Of a stretch of 64,000 nt of DNA, positions 48,570 to 59,565 are shown piece after piece. Position 1 is the first letter of the stretch. The number at the start of each line of letters is the position of its first letter. Source of the stretch: Epiperipatus broadwayi (lineage: Eukaryota; Onychophora; Udeonychophora; Euonychophora; Peripatidae); the NCBI GenBank assembly GCA_028023455.1, contig JAQFVV010000144.1, positions 312,001-376,000 on the forward strand, read 5' to 3'. The notes under the pieces are model-generated. The model did no database searches, had not been told where the DNA came from, and saw nothing but the letters and a program-made list of their open reading frames with translations. The position numbers were made by a program, and so were the translations under genes.

Positions 48570-49385
48570 CCTAATTTTTAAAATTAACTTTAATCTGACT
48601 TCAAAATCAATTATTAATGTGTAATTTTTATATATTTAAGTTTGCTAATTTAATCATTTCTATTTTTTTAATATTATTATTAATATTTTATTGACTAAAT
48701 TATTTAAATGTAATAAATTTAAGTTGAGTGTAGATAGCTGTATAGATTCGTTAACGTTTAATTATTTTTATATTTTTATTTGCATATTGATTAAAATATA
48801 ATATTTGGTAAATACGATACCTTATGTTGAGTATCTAAAAAAATGTATTTATTCGTATATCCTTTAAGTTATTGGTGTCAATGTGGCATCTTATGATGAA
48901 TGCCATTGGGTTTATTGTAAATTTCCCTCTGCAATTACATCAATGATTTTATATTTTAATCGTTTATGCTTATTTTGAATGGGTTTTAATTTCAGGCTAT
49001 TTGTCTCGTAGTTAGGTCAATGCTGGTGGAGGGATATATGGGTGTTTATATCAATGTAATGTGAAGTGTGTTTAGCATACAGGGCAAAGCCCAATTGAAT
49101 GCATGACCCAAAGATGTAGTCATTGCATTACAATGAATGCTGGTGTATTGATTTCATTGTATTTAAATTCCAAATGTTATTTAATGCTTTCTCCTAAAAT
49201 ATTATAATGTATAAATTATAAATGTGCGTGTATTATATTAGTAAATAAGATTTATAAAATATTTAAAATTAGTTTAATAATGTTAATTAAAATAAATTGT
49301 CTTTAAACTTAAAACTTTATTTGTCAGTCAGTTCTTTTACCACTATTTAAGTAAAACAATACTTTGTTATTGAATTAAAATAATA
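48570..49385. other. AT-rich intronic sequence
   Basis: Nothing recognised. A somewhat less AT-rich patch at 49000-49150 has no open frame. Confidence 0.45.
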
Positions 49386-49389
49386 GATT

Positions 49390-49680
49390 GAACTAGTTAA
49401 GGGATTTTTTGAGCCCTGGATTATGGGCCTACTGTCCAAACATGTTAGTCTTAGACTAGCTGGCACCCGGGGTTTACTCCAAAACAAATAAAGTGTTTGG
49501 ATAGTAGGGATTTAGATCTAGCAGCCGAGGTGGGCCACAATCTGGAAATGTGATTGTGTGATGTGTTGCATAGCTTGATCTGATTGTGGGTATTGTTGAC
49601 AGTTAAAGCTATCAATAATATTTTCCACTTTGCTCAAACGTGCCTGTTCGTTCACGTAATATTTATAATTAAATAAGATT
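49390..49680 (+). repeat. Diverged LTR fragment related to the 1-8 kb element
   Basis: GTGGGCCACAATCTGGAAAT, TTGCATAGCTTGATCTG and GCTATCAATAATATTTTCCACTTTGCT follow the same order as 2450-2590 (GTGGGCCATGGTCAGGAAAT, GTATAGGCTGATCTGG, GCTATCAATGGTATTCTGCT). It is an old relative of the LTR 3' part, and the rest of an element is not seen. Confidence 0.6.
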
Positions 49681-49689
49681 ATAAATGTA

Positions 49690-52510
49690 TTATAAATTAA
49701 GGTTTAAACACAGATAAACCATTGGAAGAGAAGTTCATTTAAACATCAGATCGAACCTGGTACAATATATATATATGTAAATGAGTACCCACACCTTGGT
49801 TTTCAAAAGTATCTCAATGTATCTTGGGCATTGTCAATATAATAGTTACAATACATATGAAAGAGAAATAATACATAATGCTAACTGAATTCAATATAAA
49901 ATATTTGAAATGTCCCATGGCTATATTATTCCAACCATTCTCCCCCCTTAAATAAAGAAAGCTTGAATTTTAGCACTAGACTAAAAAAAAAAATTGAGCT
50001 TTCTTTATTTTAAATGTGGCTGCAATAATAAAGTTATGAAGTGTTTCAAATATTATATATATGTATTATAAGGATAGTGCACCAAATTTCCAAGTTCTGT
50101 AACAAAGGAGTCAAATCTCATTAGAGTATAACTTGAAAATTTTTTCAAATCCATAATTTATTTTTCATCCAGATAGTCTTAATTCAATTCAGTGCTATTT
50201 GATTAAATTGTACCCATGATTTAAACTAATTTGTATTTAGACGATCATTTATATTTCTTTACTAGTATAACTAGCTACTTATATACTCCAAAATGAGTCA
50301 CCAAGTTTTTTTGAGTCATTATTACTGGGATCTAGAGTTAGACAAACAAGAAATGCATACTTGGTGAATCTTTAGAAGCATGAAAGAAAGAGGTGTCACA
50401 ATATATACATTTAGTCATCAATGACTTTTAAGTAAATTTGATAATAGTTGCAGTACTAGTCAGCTAAGAGTTTGCAGAACTTTGTAAAGATAATGGAATG
50501 CCCTTTAATAATATTAATTTCAGTTAAATTATATCAGTACATCAATCTATTGATATGGTATTCTGAATAAAATTGGAAAATAGGAAAATATTCTATATTC
50601 AAAGTTAATATTATCTGAGCCTGAAAAATAGACATTATTTAATAGACTAATTTAATTGTTTTTGTTTTGTTTTTTTCCAATGGCTGCTGATAATAATTTT
50701 TTTTATTGTGGAAAAATAAAAGTAAAAAAATTTCTAAACAATTTTTTTGAAAACTTATAGTGACCATTTTCAATAAAAAAAATTGACTAATGAAGCAGCC
50801 TATCAAATAGTTTACAAAATCAAGGACAACAAAGTCAACCGCAAATACACCTATTATGAAGTTACAAGGGCAAATGTATCAACAAGGCTGACCTAGCACA
50901 ATTATTTATATAATAGGATCAAGAGAAGTAATGAATACTTTTCTGTGTTCATAGAACATGAACAACATTCGAGCCATAAATTTACTTTATCGAGAGTGGA
51001 TGTCATTTGCACTGAAAGGGAGGATAGTCCACGCTTCCTTGATTTTTGTTTTTGATCATTTTAAAATGATCATAAAATGATCAAAAACAAAAATCAAGGA
51101 AGCGTTTACTATAACCAAGAGTGAATTTGCTATAAACACAAAACAATATACCAGTATCCCCCTTTCAAAAAAGTGGGCTCTCTGAAGAACTTTAAATATA
51201 TTTGAATAACAAACAATATATTTAAATATTTAAATACAAAAATAGCTATCAAGTATAAATAAAGACTATCTATAATAAAATCTAAAAGAGCTATGAACGT
51301 TTACTTTTTCTATATTAAATGTCCAAACATTTAAATAGTTTACATAAAAATTAAAACATAAACCAATCTTTTATTATTATATTTCAGATAATGAATATAT
51401 ATTCATCAGATGTGCTAGAGATTTGAACATCTGCAACTATGTTAGAATAGTAATGTGCTTTTTAAATTAACAGATGTTTTGCAATCTATTTTACCATGTC
51501 AATTTTGTAAACACACAATTGCAATGGAATATATTCAGATCAACTCCACAACATTAAACACATCCATCTTATTAGCAGCCTTACGCATCAAATATTATAA
51601 AAGCAGAGGTTAAATATATAAACAATGTTCACATAACAGGTTATATATAATTGTTTTAGTGAATCTTCACACTCTCTTGCAGTCATACATAAATTGAAAA
51701 ATGCTATTCACTATAAAAAAAAAAGTATAAAATAAAAATATCATTAAAACATTTATTAATATTACGATTTATGTTGCTATTCACGAATGTTGAAATATAA
51801 TTATATGCTATAAGAGATAGATCTATTTTGTATTGAATAACATTTAACAATTTAAACATCGGAGAAAGAACTAAAATGTGTACATAATATGGCATTTGTA
51901 TATAATATGGTATGTGATAATTTGATATTTGTTTGTTTGGTGTGTGTATACAATTAAGGATTTTTTTACTATTTTATTTACCATGCTTTATTATTATTGC
52001 TTTCTTTAAATTATTTTAATTTTGATTCAACTTATCTGAGTTATTAAATATATATGTTTGTACTTATAATAGAACAGTATTTAGATTGTCACTTTTAAAC
52101 ATCAGCCATTTTAACTGCCATGTGATGAGCAGTTTATCCTTATAGTCAACTTAAGAATAGTTTTAATTAATATTCATTTTCTAACCAGTAATTAAATGGC
52201 TGGCTGAATTGCTATTTGAAAAAAAAAAATACTATAGCTGTTTGGAACCTGAAAAAAGTTTCATATTTTATCCAGCCTGCATTTAAACTTTAGATCATGT
52301 GTATAGCAACTATGCCATGAAATATATATATATATCATGGCAACATTAATGTAGTGTGATTTTAATGAGATTTTTCTTTTTTTAAAATTGTAACTGTTAA
52401 ATGCTATTCAGGATGATGTATATTATTGTAAGCTGGATCTCACTATTAATTTTTTTTTTATATTGGCATATTAAATATTATAGAATTTATTCCAGTTTTT
52501 TTGTTTATAT
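49690..52510. other. AT-rich intronic sequence with small hairpins
   Basis: Contains a short inverted TAAATAAAGAAAGCTT / GAGCTTTCTTTATTTTA (49950-50013) and the 51.0 kb hairpin. An open stretch of about 40 codons at 50780-50895 (EAAYQIVYKIKDNKVNRKY) is too short to assign. Confidence 0.45.
51032..51104. repeat. 73 bp near-perfect palindrome
   Basis: CGCTTCCTTGATTTTTGTTT and its inverse bound a fully complementary stretch centred near 51068 (TGATCATTTTA / TAAAATGATCA). Arms are about 32 bp with almost no loop. Confidence 0.9.
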
Positions 52511-52515
52511 ATATA

Positions 52516-53089
52516 TAGTAATAAAATCATGTTGTATGTCACATGATCTATATAGCTTGCATTTACCGATATGTAATATAAAGAGCATTTCAATAGCTCA
52601 AACAAGCTTTTTTTTATGATAAATGCTACAAGAGAAAGCATTCAAATCAACTTTATCTAGGATTGTCCTCATCACCAGTCTGGTTTTGAGCTATTATTTT
52701 TTTCACTGAGAAATTAGGACACCATTTAAAAAACTAACTCAAGATAAGTTCAGACCCATATGATTATTTCAGTTGGAGAGATGAATTTAAAGATTTGTAG
52801 ATGTCTAAAAATTTCAGATATTCTTATTAAGAAAGTTGACTTTTAGATAAATGCTTATCTTGAGTTCATTTTTTGAATCTGGTGTCCTAGCTCCTAACTG
52901 AAGAAAGCTATAGTTTAAAACCAGTCTGGAGATAGGAATAATCCTAGATAAAGTTTATTTGAATGCTTTCTCTTGTAGCATTTATCATAAAAAATAAGCT
53001 TATTTGAGCTATTGAAATGCTCTTTGTATTACATGTTGGTAAATGCAAGCTATATAGATCATGTGACATACAACATGATTTTATTACTA
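52516..53089. repeat. 574 bp fold-back element (long TIR)
   Basis: The left end TAGTAATAAAATCATGTTGT and right end are exact inverses. The arms (about 52516-52712 and 52880-53089) stay similar throughout, including GTCACATGATCTATATAGCT, GCTCAAA-AAGCTT and GAAAGCATTCAAAT. No coding sequence. It is probably a MITE with very long inverted repeats. Confidence 0.88.
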
Positions 53090-53154
53090 TTATTATTTGC
53101 TGTTGGAGGCTTTGGCTAAATTAAATTACAAAACCCATTAACATATAAAATATC

Positions 53155-53390
53155 TGAATTAAGTTCAGACTTATATGATTATTTCAGTTGGAGAGCTGAA
53201 TTTAAAGACTTTTAGATGTCTAAACATTTCAGATTTTCTTCTTAAGAGTTAACTTTTAGATAAATGCTTATCTTTAGTTAGTTTTTTGTATTTGGTGTCC
53301 TAACTCCTTACTAAAGAGAGCCATAGCTTGAAATCGGTCTTGGGACGAGGACAAATGCTGTCTCTGTAGCATTTAGCATAAAACAAAAAT
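53155..53390 (+). repeat. Direct partial copy of the 52.5 kb fold-back
   Basis: Repeats 52745-52980 in direct orientation (AAGTTCAGACYYATATGATT, TTTCAGTTGGAGAG, GGTGTCCTA-CTCC, GTAGCATTTA-CATAAA). It is only the centre and right arm and is more diverged. Confidence 0.78.
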
Positions 53391-53399
53391 ATACTTTCT

Positions 53400-54719
53400 C
53401 CCTTTAAAAGTTTATTAATTATACATAACTAAGAGGTTGAACGGGATAAAGTAAAGTTTGTGTGTGTATATATATTCCCGTCAGTAGCATATATGTATTT
53501 CTTATGCTACAGAAGAGTTGGCTCTTTTAATCAAGCTGACAAAATTAGTGTTCATTTAATTTATGGTATTTAATTTATAATATACTTCAGCTTGGCGGAT
53601 GTGAAATTTATCAATATTTTATCGTTGTGCTGTTTTTTTTTTTTTTACATATATATAAGATGGAGCCGCTTTATTATTATATTTTACTTGTGTGTAGCAT
53701 ATTAGTAAAATCTTTCTAGCCAACTCTACCTCCATAATATGCAATCTTCGGCGTTGAACAGAAGCATTCTTGAAAACCCATTCGATCTAAAGCTATCTGT
53801 GAGGCTTTATATGCCCATATTTAATATATAAATTTATCATAATCGGATGTATTATTAAACTTCACTCCAGACTTGGTTTGATTACATGTATAATAGCCAC
53901 TCGAACTTATGATGAAAGGGCATAACTAATAAGGGGAATGTAGTGATTTATTATATAGCATAAAATTAGTGCAATTAAATAAGAGCCACAAATTTATTTT
54001 GCTAAATGACCTAGAGTTATGTTGTTTAGTAAATAAAATGCCTGCGTGCATTATCCAACGCTAACTAATGGGTTATATCAAGTATATATGAAATTGTCAA
54101 TAAATATAATTCATCATATATCAGTTTCTGTCTCATTAAATCAATCCAATTCACTAATTGACCATAGCTATTCATTAGTAAAGCCCCTATTAATATATTA
54201 GATTTTATCTTTGGAATGTCTCTAGTTTTGAAAGAAGGGGGAAAAAATTAGCTTTTTTTTTTTTTTAAAAAAAAAAAAAACCGATTGTCGTAAAAATTAC
54301 ATTTTTTTTAATTTAAAAAAAAAACCACTTTCAGAGTAAATAATTAAAAAAAAAAGATCGATTTTAAAATTTAGAATTGACTTATAGATTAATAAAATAT
54401 TTTATGAATAATTATGAGGATTTCTACGTGATAATTTTAGCGTACTTTCGTATGTAAATCTATGATGCCATTCAAGCGGCCATGATAGCAAATTTCACCG
54501 CTCGACTTATATATAACATTTTGACATAGAGTAAATAATTAAAAAAAAAAGATTGATTTAAAAAAAAAAAAAAATTTAAAAATACGCCCATTTATAAAAC
54601 TGTGAAATAGCATGTGATACTATTAAGTTTGAAAGAATATTTAAATAGTTGTAGCTTCTTAATTATTCACACCTGTACATTATACGCCATTCATATTTTA
54701 AGTAGTATGTACATAAACT
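53400..54719. other. AT-rich intronic sequence with A/T runs
   Basis: Long homopolymers at 54250-54280 and 54540-54580. AGAGTAAATAATTAAAAAAA with AAGAT-GATTT occurs at 54332 and 54531. No gene seen. Confidence 0.5.
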
Positions 54720-55080
54720 CTATCAGTGCGTAGTTTTTCTGTGTGTAACCGTGGAGAAACAGCGCCACATAGTGGGCTAGGATCTTGGTAGTTGCTGTTA
54801 ACAGATGCCACCTAGGTTCTTGGTATCTGCTGGTAGCAGACGATGTAAGCTAAGTGGGCTTACGCACTGCAACCAGCACCACCAAGCGAGCAGCTTTGCT
54901 GCCAGCCAACTGATGGAATGTTCCTGTGCTTACGCATTGTGAACTGTGCCACCTTTCGGCTGGAATTTGCAATGCTGCATTTGGGGCCCCTACTCTAAGT
55001 ATTTCTGTGATTGACCCTGACCAGCACCTCTGGTGGCCACATGGGTCAAAAGTCACAAGTACCTTGAAAATGATGCTCTT
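54720..55080. other. GC-rich island of unknown origin
   Basis: About 360 bp of balanced base composition in very AT-rich surroundings. It holds a local repeat (GGATCTTGGTAGTTGCTG / GGTTCTTGGTATCTGCTGG, 54779-54838) and open frames on both strands. The longest is 99 residues on the minus strand, 55149-54850, with VTFDPCGHQRCWSGS and Arg/Ala/Leu-rich sequence that I cannot assign. No splice or transposon-end evidence. It may be a fragment of a foreign or younger mobile element. Confidence 0.45.
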
Positions 55081-55149
55081 TATTGAAAAATCTTTAAGGT
55101 TATATTTATTATATTTTCTCTGACCTAAGAAGTAGTAATATAATTGCAT

Positions 55150-55690
55150 TAGAGATAATATTTATATAATTTTTACTTAATCTTTTTACAACCATTCTAT
55201 ATCTGGCAAAAATGATCTGCATTGTACAGTTTTTTATTGCATATTTAATTTTAACCCTATATTATAATTTATGTATTTGTCTTTAACTATGGATATTCAG
55301 GTCACATGATTTCATATTTTAACATTTTACAAAATATTATCATTATTATTATTATTTGTAGTTATTAAAATATGCATAATTCTTAATGTTGCATGTATGA
55401 AACTTTATAAATTAATGAATTCAATAATCAAATTAATTTTTATTGAGTTATTATAATTTGTACTAATGGCTGTGACGATATACTTTTTGCATTAGAACAG
55501 AAAATACTTTATAATAAAACCTCTTCATCCAAAGTTCTATCTTTAGAGATTTTAATTTTATAATATCATCTAATATTTTCATTTTACTAAATTCTCTTCC
55601 TCAATAAAAATCTTGGGAAATGTAAGGAGTTTCTTAGTGTTAAACATGCAAATAGAAGCAAAAGTTTTGTTAATATATCTTTAATACTTA
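55150..55690. other. AT-rich end of the intron (5' side)
   Basis: No feature beyond the splice donor at its right edge. Confidence 0.5.
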
Positions 55691-55691
55691 C

Positions 55692-55907
55692 TAGTATCAT
55701 TTCTTACTAAGGTGTAAAAACAATGGGGCTCTAATTTTAAAACAATTGGTAAATCATATAATCCTCTATTAAATTGTTCAGGTGGAGTTAGTTGAAGAAT
55801 AGTTGGTATATCTTCCTTTTTTAAATAAAGAATACTAATATCAAATGAAAGTGAACATTTTAGCTTTTGCTTCAGGGTACTTGAAAGTACTGCAAGAGAA
55901 ATGGCAT
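55692..55907 (-). CDS. GNAT acetyltransferase, YitH/HolE-like, internal exon
   Basis: 216 bp minus-strand exon between an acceptor (TATATTTTAG, ending 55908) and a strong donor (A|GTAAGTATT, first intron base 55691). It begins with two bases completing a codon and ends with one, so it is phase 1 at both ends, and its 71 internal codons have no stop. It reads SFDISILYLKKEDIPTILQL, then a GLYDLP segment and HCFYTLVRND, matching the N-terminal part of a GNAT fold (beta1-alpha1 and the strand before the IIGT motif that opens the next exon). The two exons give about 311 residues, near the normal length of such proteins, so only a short N-terminus is missing upstream. I could not find it. Confidence 0.78.
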
Positions 55908-55919
55908 CTAAAATATATA

Positions 55920-56310
55920 GAAAAGGTTAATTTTATCATAATATAATAAAATGTTTATTTTTCAAAATGAATAAATTGTCAGGACAGATGAAATGAAATA
56001 AAAGTAGCAAAACTAAAATATTGCATTTTAAAAAAAGAGACATTTTACACTAATGTCAGTATTTATATAAAGTTACTAAAATACTATATATATAAAAAGA
56101 TACAACAATCTTTTAATGTAGTTAACTAATAGATGTAATAGTGCAGTTTTAATCTCCCATTGCAAACTAGACTTCTTTAACAATTCCTTATAGAGAAGGA
56201 GAAAGGAATGCTCACCATACTTAATAATTAACAGTTGATGAGGGTGTGAGCATTTTTTCATCCTGATTTTACTCTCTAACTAAAATAGCTAAATACTATT
56301 TATCGATTTA
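55920..56310. other. AT-rich sequence upstream of the internal exon
   Basis: Searched by eye for the first exon of the acetyltransferase. No minus-strand ORF with a suitable phase-1 donor is convincing. Confidence 0.4.
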
Positions 56311-56314
56311 ATGT

Positions 56315-56460
56315 TAGGTACTTAGCTGATTTGGCTATAGACTGCCTACCTGAGGGGAAAACCTCTAAGCCTCTTAAAATGAAATTTATTTAGCCCATAT
56401 TTGAACCCAGGACATAAGCATGGCAGCCCTTTTGCACTACAAAGTTTTTAATTATCTATC
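56315..56460 (-). mobile_element. tRNA-derived SINE fragment (SINE-C)
   Basis: Minus strand: CTTTGTAGTGCAAAAGGGCT (A-box-like), then CCTGGGTTCAAATATGGGC (B-box-like), then GAGGCTTAGAGGTTTTCCCC and TCAGGTAGGCAGTCTATAGC. The layout resembles a tRNA head plus a body. Distinct from SINE-A and SINE-B. Confidence 0.5.
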
Positions 56461-56946
56461 TATGTACATTTTATTAAATAAGAAATTGGCAAAAAATAGT
56501 AGAAAAGAAAGAGCAACTATTCTAAAACATAAATAAATAGTTCAAATTTAAGTTTGATAAACAAACAAATTAAAAATAAAATGATGCATTGGATGATAGA
56601 ATTAACACATTCATAAGTGACATTTCAAATAATTTCACACTATTTGATTTCACAAAAAAGTAATTTATCTATGTAATTAATTATCCAGAAAGTAAGAATT
56701 AAATCATGCGTGTCTTTGGATAAAACATTATATATACACCTGGGTCTCGTTTTATGTGGTAGGTAGGTTCCTCAGAAAATATGCACAAAAGAAATCGCAC
56801 AAAAATAAATGTAACACCTTGAAAAACAGGGGATAGGTTCCTGTAATTTTCAGAAATTGGCATAAAAGCAAAGCAACAAGAAAAAATTACTTTAAAATTC
56901 GCATTAAAAAAATAAGGAAATAAAGTATGACAAATAAAATTTTTTT

Positions 56947-57840
56947 GATAAACATGCAGTTACCAGGTCACAATAAAATTTGAATTTTTTTTCAAATTTT
57001 TCTCACCAGAGTGTTTCTTGTCGAATTACTGTGCATTGTAGTCTTCGTTTATAGAAAAGATAAAAGAAAAGATAAAATTTGCAAAGCAAATTTCTATTGG
57101 TAGGATTGGAATAAAGTATTTCTGGTAGTGTGAAATTGTTACATTGTCTTGGGGCACATTTTACAAGTTTTCCAAAGTTGTAAGTGCTAGAAAATGAAGT
57201 GTTACATGCTGCAGATATTCAGGTAGAAAATTGGACATCGTGGCTGTTGATAGATGAACTTCGAACTCCAGAGTTAGCAATGAAGTGGTTAGCAAGAAAG
57301 CACCTGCTTAAGAATAGTACCCTATGTCAGCATGGTGGCATGCAGTCCGGATGGATGGGGTGCATACAATAACTTAAGCACAATCCATAATGGTGTATAT
57401 GTGCACTCTGTCGTCATACACCAGGAGAACTTTGTAAATCCTCACGACCCTGATATCCACACACAAAATGTGGAAAATATGTGGATGATAGCTAAACGCA
57501 AGCTCAAACATCAGTGTGGTACCAGCAGTACTTTATTCGAATCCTATCTGCAGGAATTTGCTTTCAGGACTCTCTATACGACTGATGCAGTCTTTGCGAA
57601 TTTTATCGCTATTGTAAGCGAAAACTACAATGGCCAGTAATTATGAATGTTGATAGGATATATTATTTTAATAAGTTATTTTTTATAATATAATTATTTG
57701 TTATTTATTATTTTTTTATATTATAATTTCATGTATTTAATATTTCACAACAAATTTTTAAATAATTCGACAAGAAACTCTCTGGTGAAAAAAATTTGAA
57801 CTACAAAATTTTGTCATGACCTGGTAACTGCATGTCTACC
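56947..57840 (+). mobile_element. Merlin-like DNA transposon, internally deleted
   Basis: Inverted ends share ACATGCAGTTACCAGGTCA (56952 on, and inverse to 57835), extending inward about 70 bp through CACCAGAG and TTCTTGTCGAATTA. The right end is ...CTACC, inverse GGTAG. It sits inside the Tigger-like copy, whose sequence resumes on both sides, so it is the younger insertion. The expected 8-9 bp target duplication is not clean: the flanks are AAAATTTTTTT and AAAATTTC. Confidence 0.82.
57184..57640 (+). pseudogene. Merlin (IS1016/ISXO2-like) transposase, internally deleted
   Basis: The first frame (57184-57372) has TPELAMKWLARKHLLKNSTL then CQHGG, the N-terminal region with the CxxC-type metal site of Merlin transposases. 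The second frame (57332-57640) has PDGWGAYNNL (second catalytic Asp), VIHQENFVNP, DIHTQNVENMW (third acidic/Asn position) and AKRKLKHQCGT...SYLQEFAFR, the standard C-terminal half. The stretch with the first catalytic Asp is missing, and the two halves are in different frames at about 57330-57370. Known Merlin transposases are near 300 residues; about 150 remain. Inactive. Confidence 0.82.
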
Positions 57841-58487
57841 AAAATTTCAAATATATGAAAACAAATTAATATAAGACAAACTTTTTTTTACCTTTTTTAT
57901 TAACTACAGTATTTAATTTTCCATTTTTCCATACATATTTTAATCATTACCACTATTTTACAATATGCATTCATTTGTGAACTAGTAGCGCCACTTCAAA
58001 GACTTGTGCTGTGTTAATGGTTTTCTGTTTCTATATTAAAAAATGAGATTGCAATCAAAACAAAAAGATTATACATTATCATTAGATTATTTTCAGTTTA
58101 TAAAATCAACAAAATCTTCATTATTATTTATTTTAAAAATCTACAAAAATATTTATTTCTGTTAATATCTAACAAAATATGTTTTAAAAGTTTAAAATTT
58201 TTGAATATTTATTACGATATTTTTATACATACCTATAAATCTATTATTATTATTTACTCATTAGTATAAGTAGGTTATTTACATAGAAGCTAAGATTCTA
58301 AATACAGCTTTATATCATATTCACGTATTTCAAGTCAAAATAAGTTATTAATAATTTAAATTTCTTGATATCTAATAAATATAGTGAAATATGAAGGATA
58401 TTAAGAAGAAACATGAATTGCATAACTTCGAAATCGCATTAAAATAATCCACATAAAACGAGACCCAGATGTATGTATATATGTCAA

Positions 58488-58559
58488 AGTGTTGACCGGG
58501 AAGCGAACCTGGGCCAGCTACTTGGAAGGCAGCTATGCTAACTGCTAGGCCAACAACGC
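58488..58559 (-). tRNA. tRNA-Gly(TCC)-like, probably a pseudogene
   Basis: Minus-strand 72 nt: GCGTTGTTGGCCTAGCAGTT, AGCATAGCTGCCTTCCAAGT, then CAGGTTCGCTTCCCGG. It matches animal tRNA-Gly with anticodon TCC in the loop CTTCCAA. Two acceptor-stem mismatches (positions 2 and 7), one T-stem mismatch and a changed B-box (GGTTCGCTTCC) suggest decay or a SINE origin. It lies 16 bp beyond the end of the Tigger-like element. Confidence 0.65.
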
Positions 58560-58561
58560 TT

Positions 58562-59565
58562 GATTTTAATAGGTATTTTTCAATTATTTAAATTAATTGA
58601 AAAATATTTTCACCATCTTAAAATAAAAAAAGAACCTTGACTTATATTAAAGAGTTTCATAATTTAGGCCTGCTTTATGACTGTTTTGCAGCAATGGACA
58701 TTTGGTAGTCATGCATGTTACTCCGATTATGGTCATATTTATTTATTTACAATTTTTTAAAATTACCTTTCCTTTGCGAACTTTGGTGAGTATGATACAA
58801 TAAGTGCAGTTTGGACATGGATCAGGTGGAAGTTATGGTAACTATCAGAATAATACTAGGCAAGGTATATTATTAATGGCAACAGTGAGGGTGGATATAA
58901 GTAAAGTAAAATGTTTTTAGGTTATAAGCAGATAGAAAATTTTTATTTCAGCTGCAAATAGACTAATTACTGCTTATTTTTTCGTTTTATTTATTAAATT
59001 TTTAATAGAAAAGATGCAAACTTCCATATATTTAAATTTTTAGCATGTCAAGCTGACAACTAGAACTTTATAATAATAATTTTCAATCACGTTATACATT
59101 TATACTTGTAGATTACTGTACAGGGAAAGATGACTCACAAAAAAAAAAAAAACCCTCTCCCGCTTCTTTTAAAAAATTATTTTTATTTTAGAAGAGTCAT
59201 ATGCTTTTTATAAATATCAAACATATTTTGTAATCATTGTCAAGGATTATATATTAGTATTTATATGAAAAAAAATAAATGAAGCTAATGTAATATTAAA
59301 AAAATATATTGTTGTGTCTTGCTACTAAAATAAAGAAAAATGGTTACTAACAATATATCATTATATTTACAGCTTTTTATCCTAGCTTATTTAGTTATGT
59401 TGATAAATAATATACATCTAGCAGCCATTCATAAACGAATATGGTCATTTCATTTCCAAGAGGAAAAAACTTCTAGAAATGAGTTTCGCGATTGCTATTC
59501 AAACCAATCTATGAAACACAAATACATTCACACGTAGAATATATGGATACAGAAAAGAATTTGAT
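58562..59565. other. AT-rich spacer with one short ORF
   Basis: The ORF at 59340-59537 (65 residues) starts with a hydrophobic stretch (FILAYLVMLI) like a signal peptide, then a basic tail with one Cys. It has an acceptor-like ATTTACAG at 59374-59381. No family is recognised, and a chance ORF is equally likely. Confidence 0.35.

Larger units (their letters stand above)
44062..55691 (-). other. Intron of the acetyltransferase gene, 11.6 kb
   Basis: Bounded by donor GTAAGTATT (minus strand, 55691 downward) and an acceptor ending TTTTTTTTAATAG (to 44062). Both exons leave phase 1, so joining restores one frame. It holds repeats and fold-backs listed separately. I see no convincing extra minus-strand exon inside, though one whose length is a multiple of three could be missed. 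Confidence 0.75.
56737..58471 (-). mobile_element. Tigger-like TIR element, copy 2, split by Merlin-like element
   Basis: Ends CACCTGGGTCTCGTTTTATG and inverse, flanked by TA. The interior matches 16633-17606 in reverse (CGCATTAAAAAAATAAGG, TAATAATTTAAATTTCTTGA, AGAAGAAACATGAATTGCAT). It is interrupted at about 56947-57840 by another transposon. Without that insert it is about 850 bp and non-coding. Confidence 0.82.

Noticed and set aside
50780-50895. Open stretch of about 40 codons with plausible residues
   Set aside because: Too short, stops on both sides, no splice sites or known motif.
54850-55149. 99-residue ORF as a gene
   Set aside because: Open frames occur on both strands because the island is GC-rich; no homology that I recognise.
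59340-59537. Secreted small peptide
   Set aside because: Signal-like hydrophobic start but no family, one Cys, no confirmed exon structure; chance is likely in AT-rich DNA.
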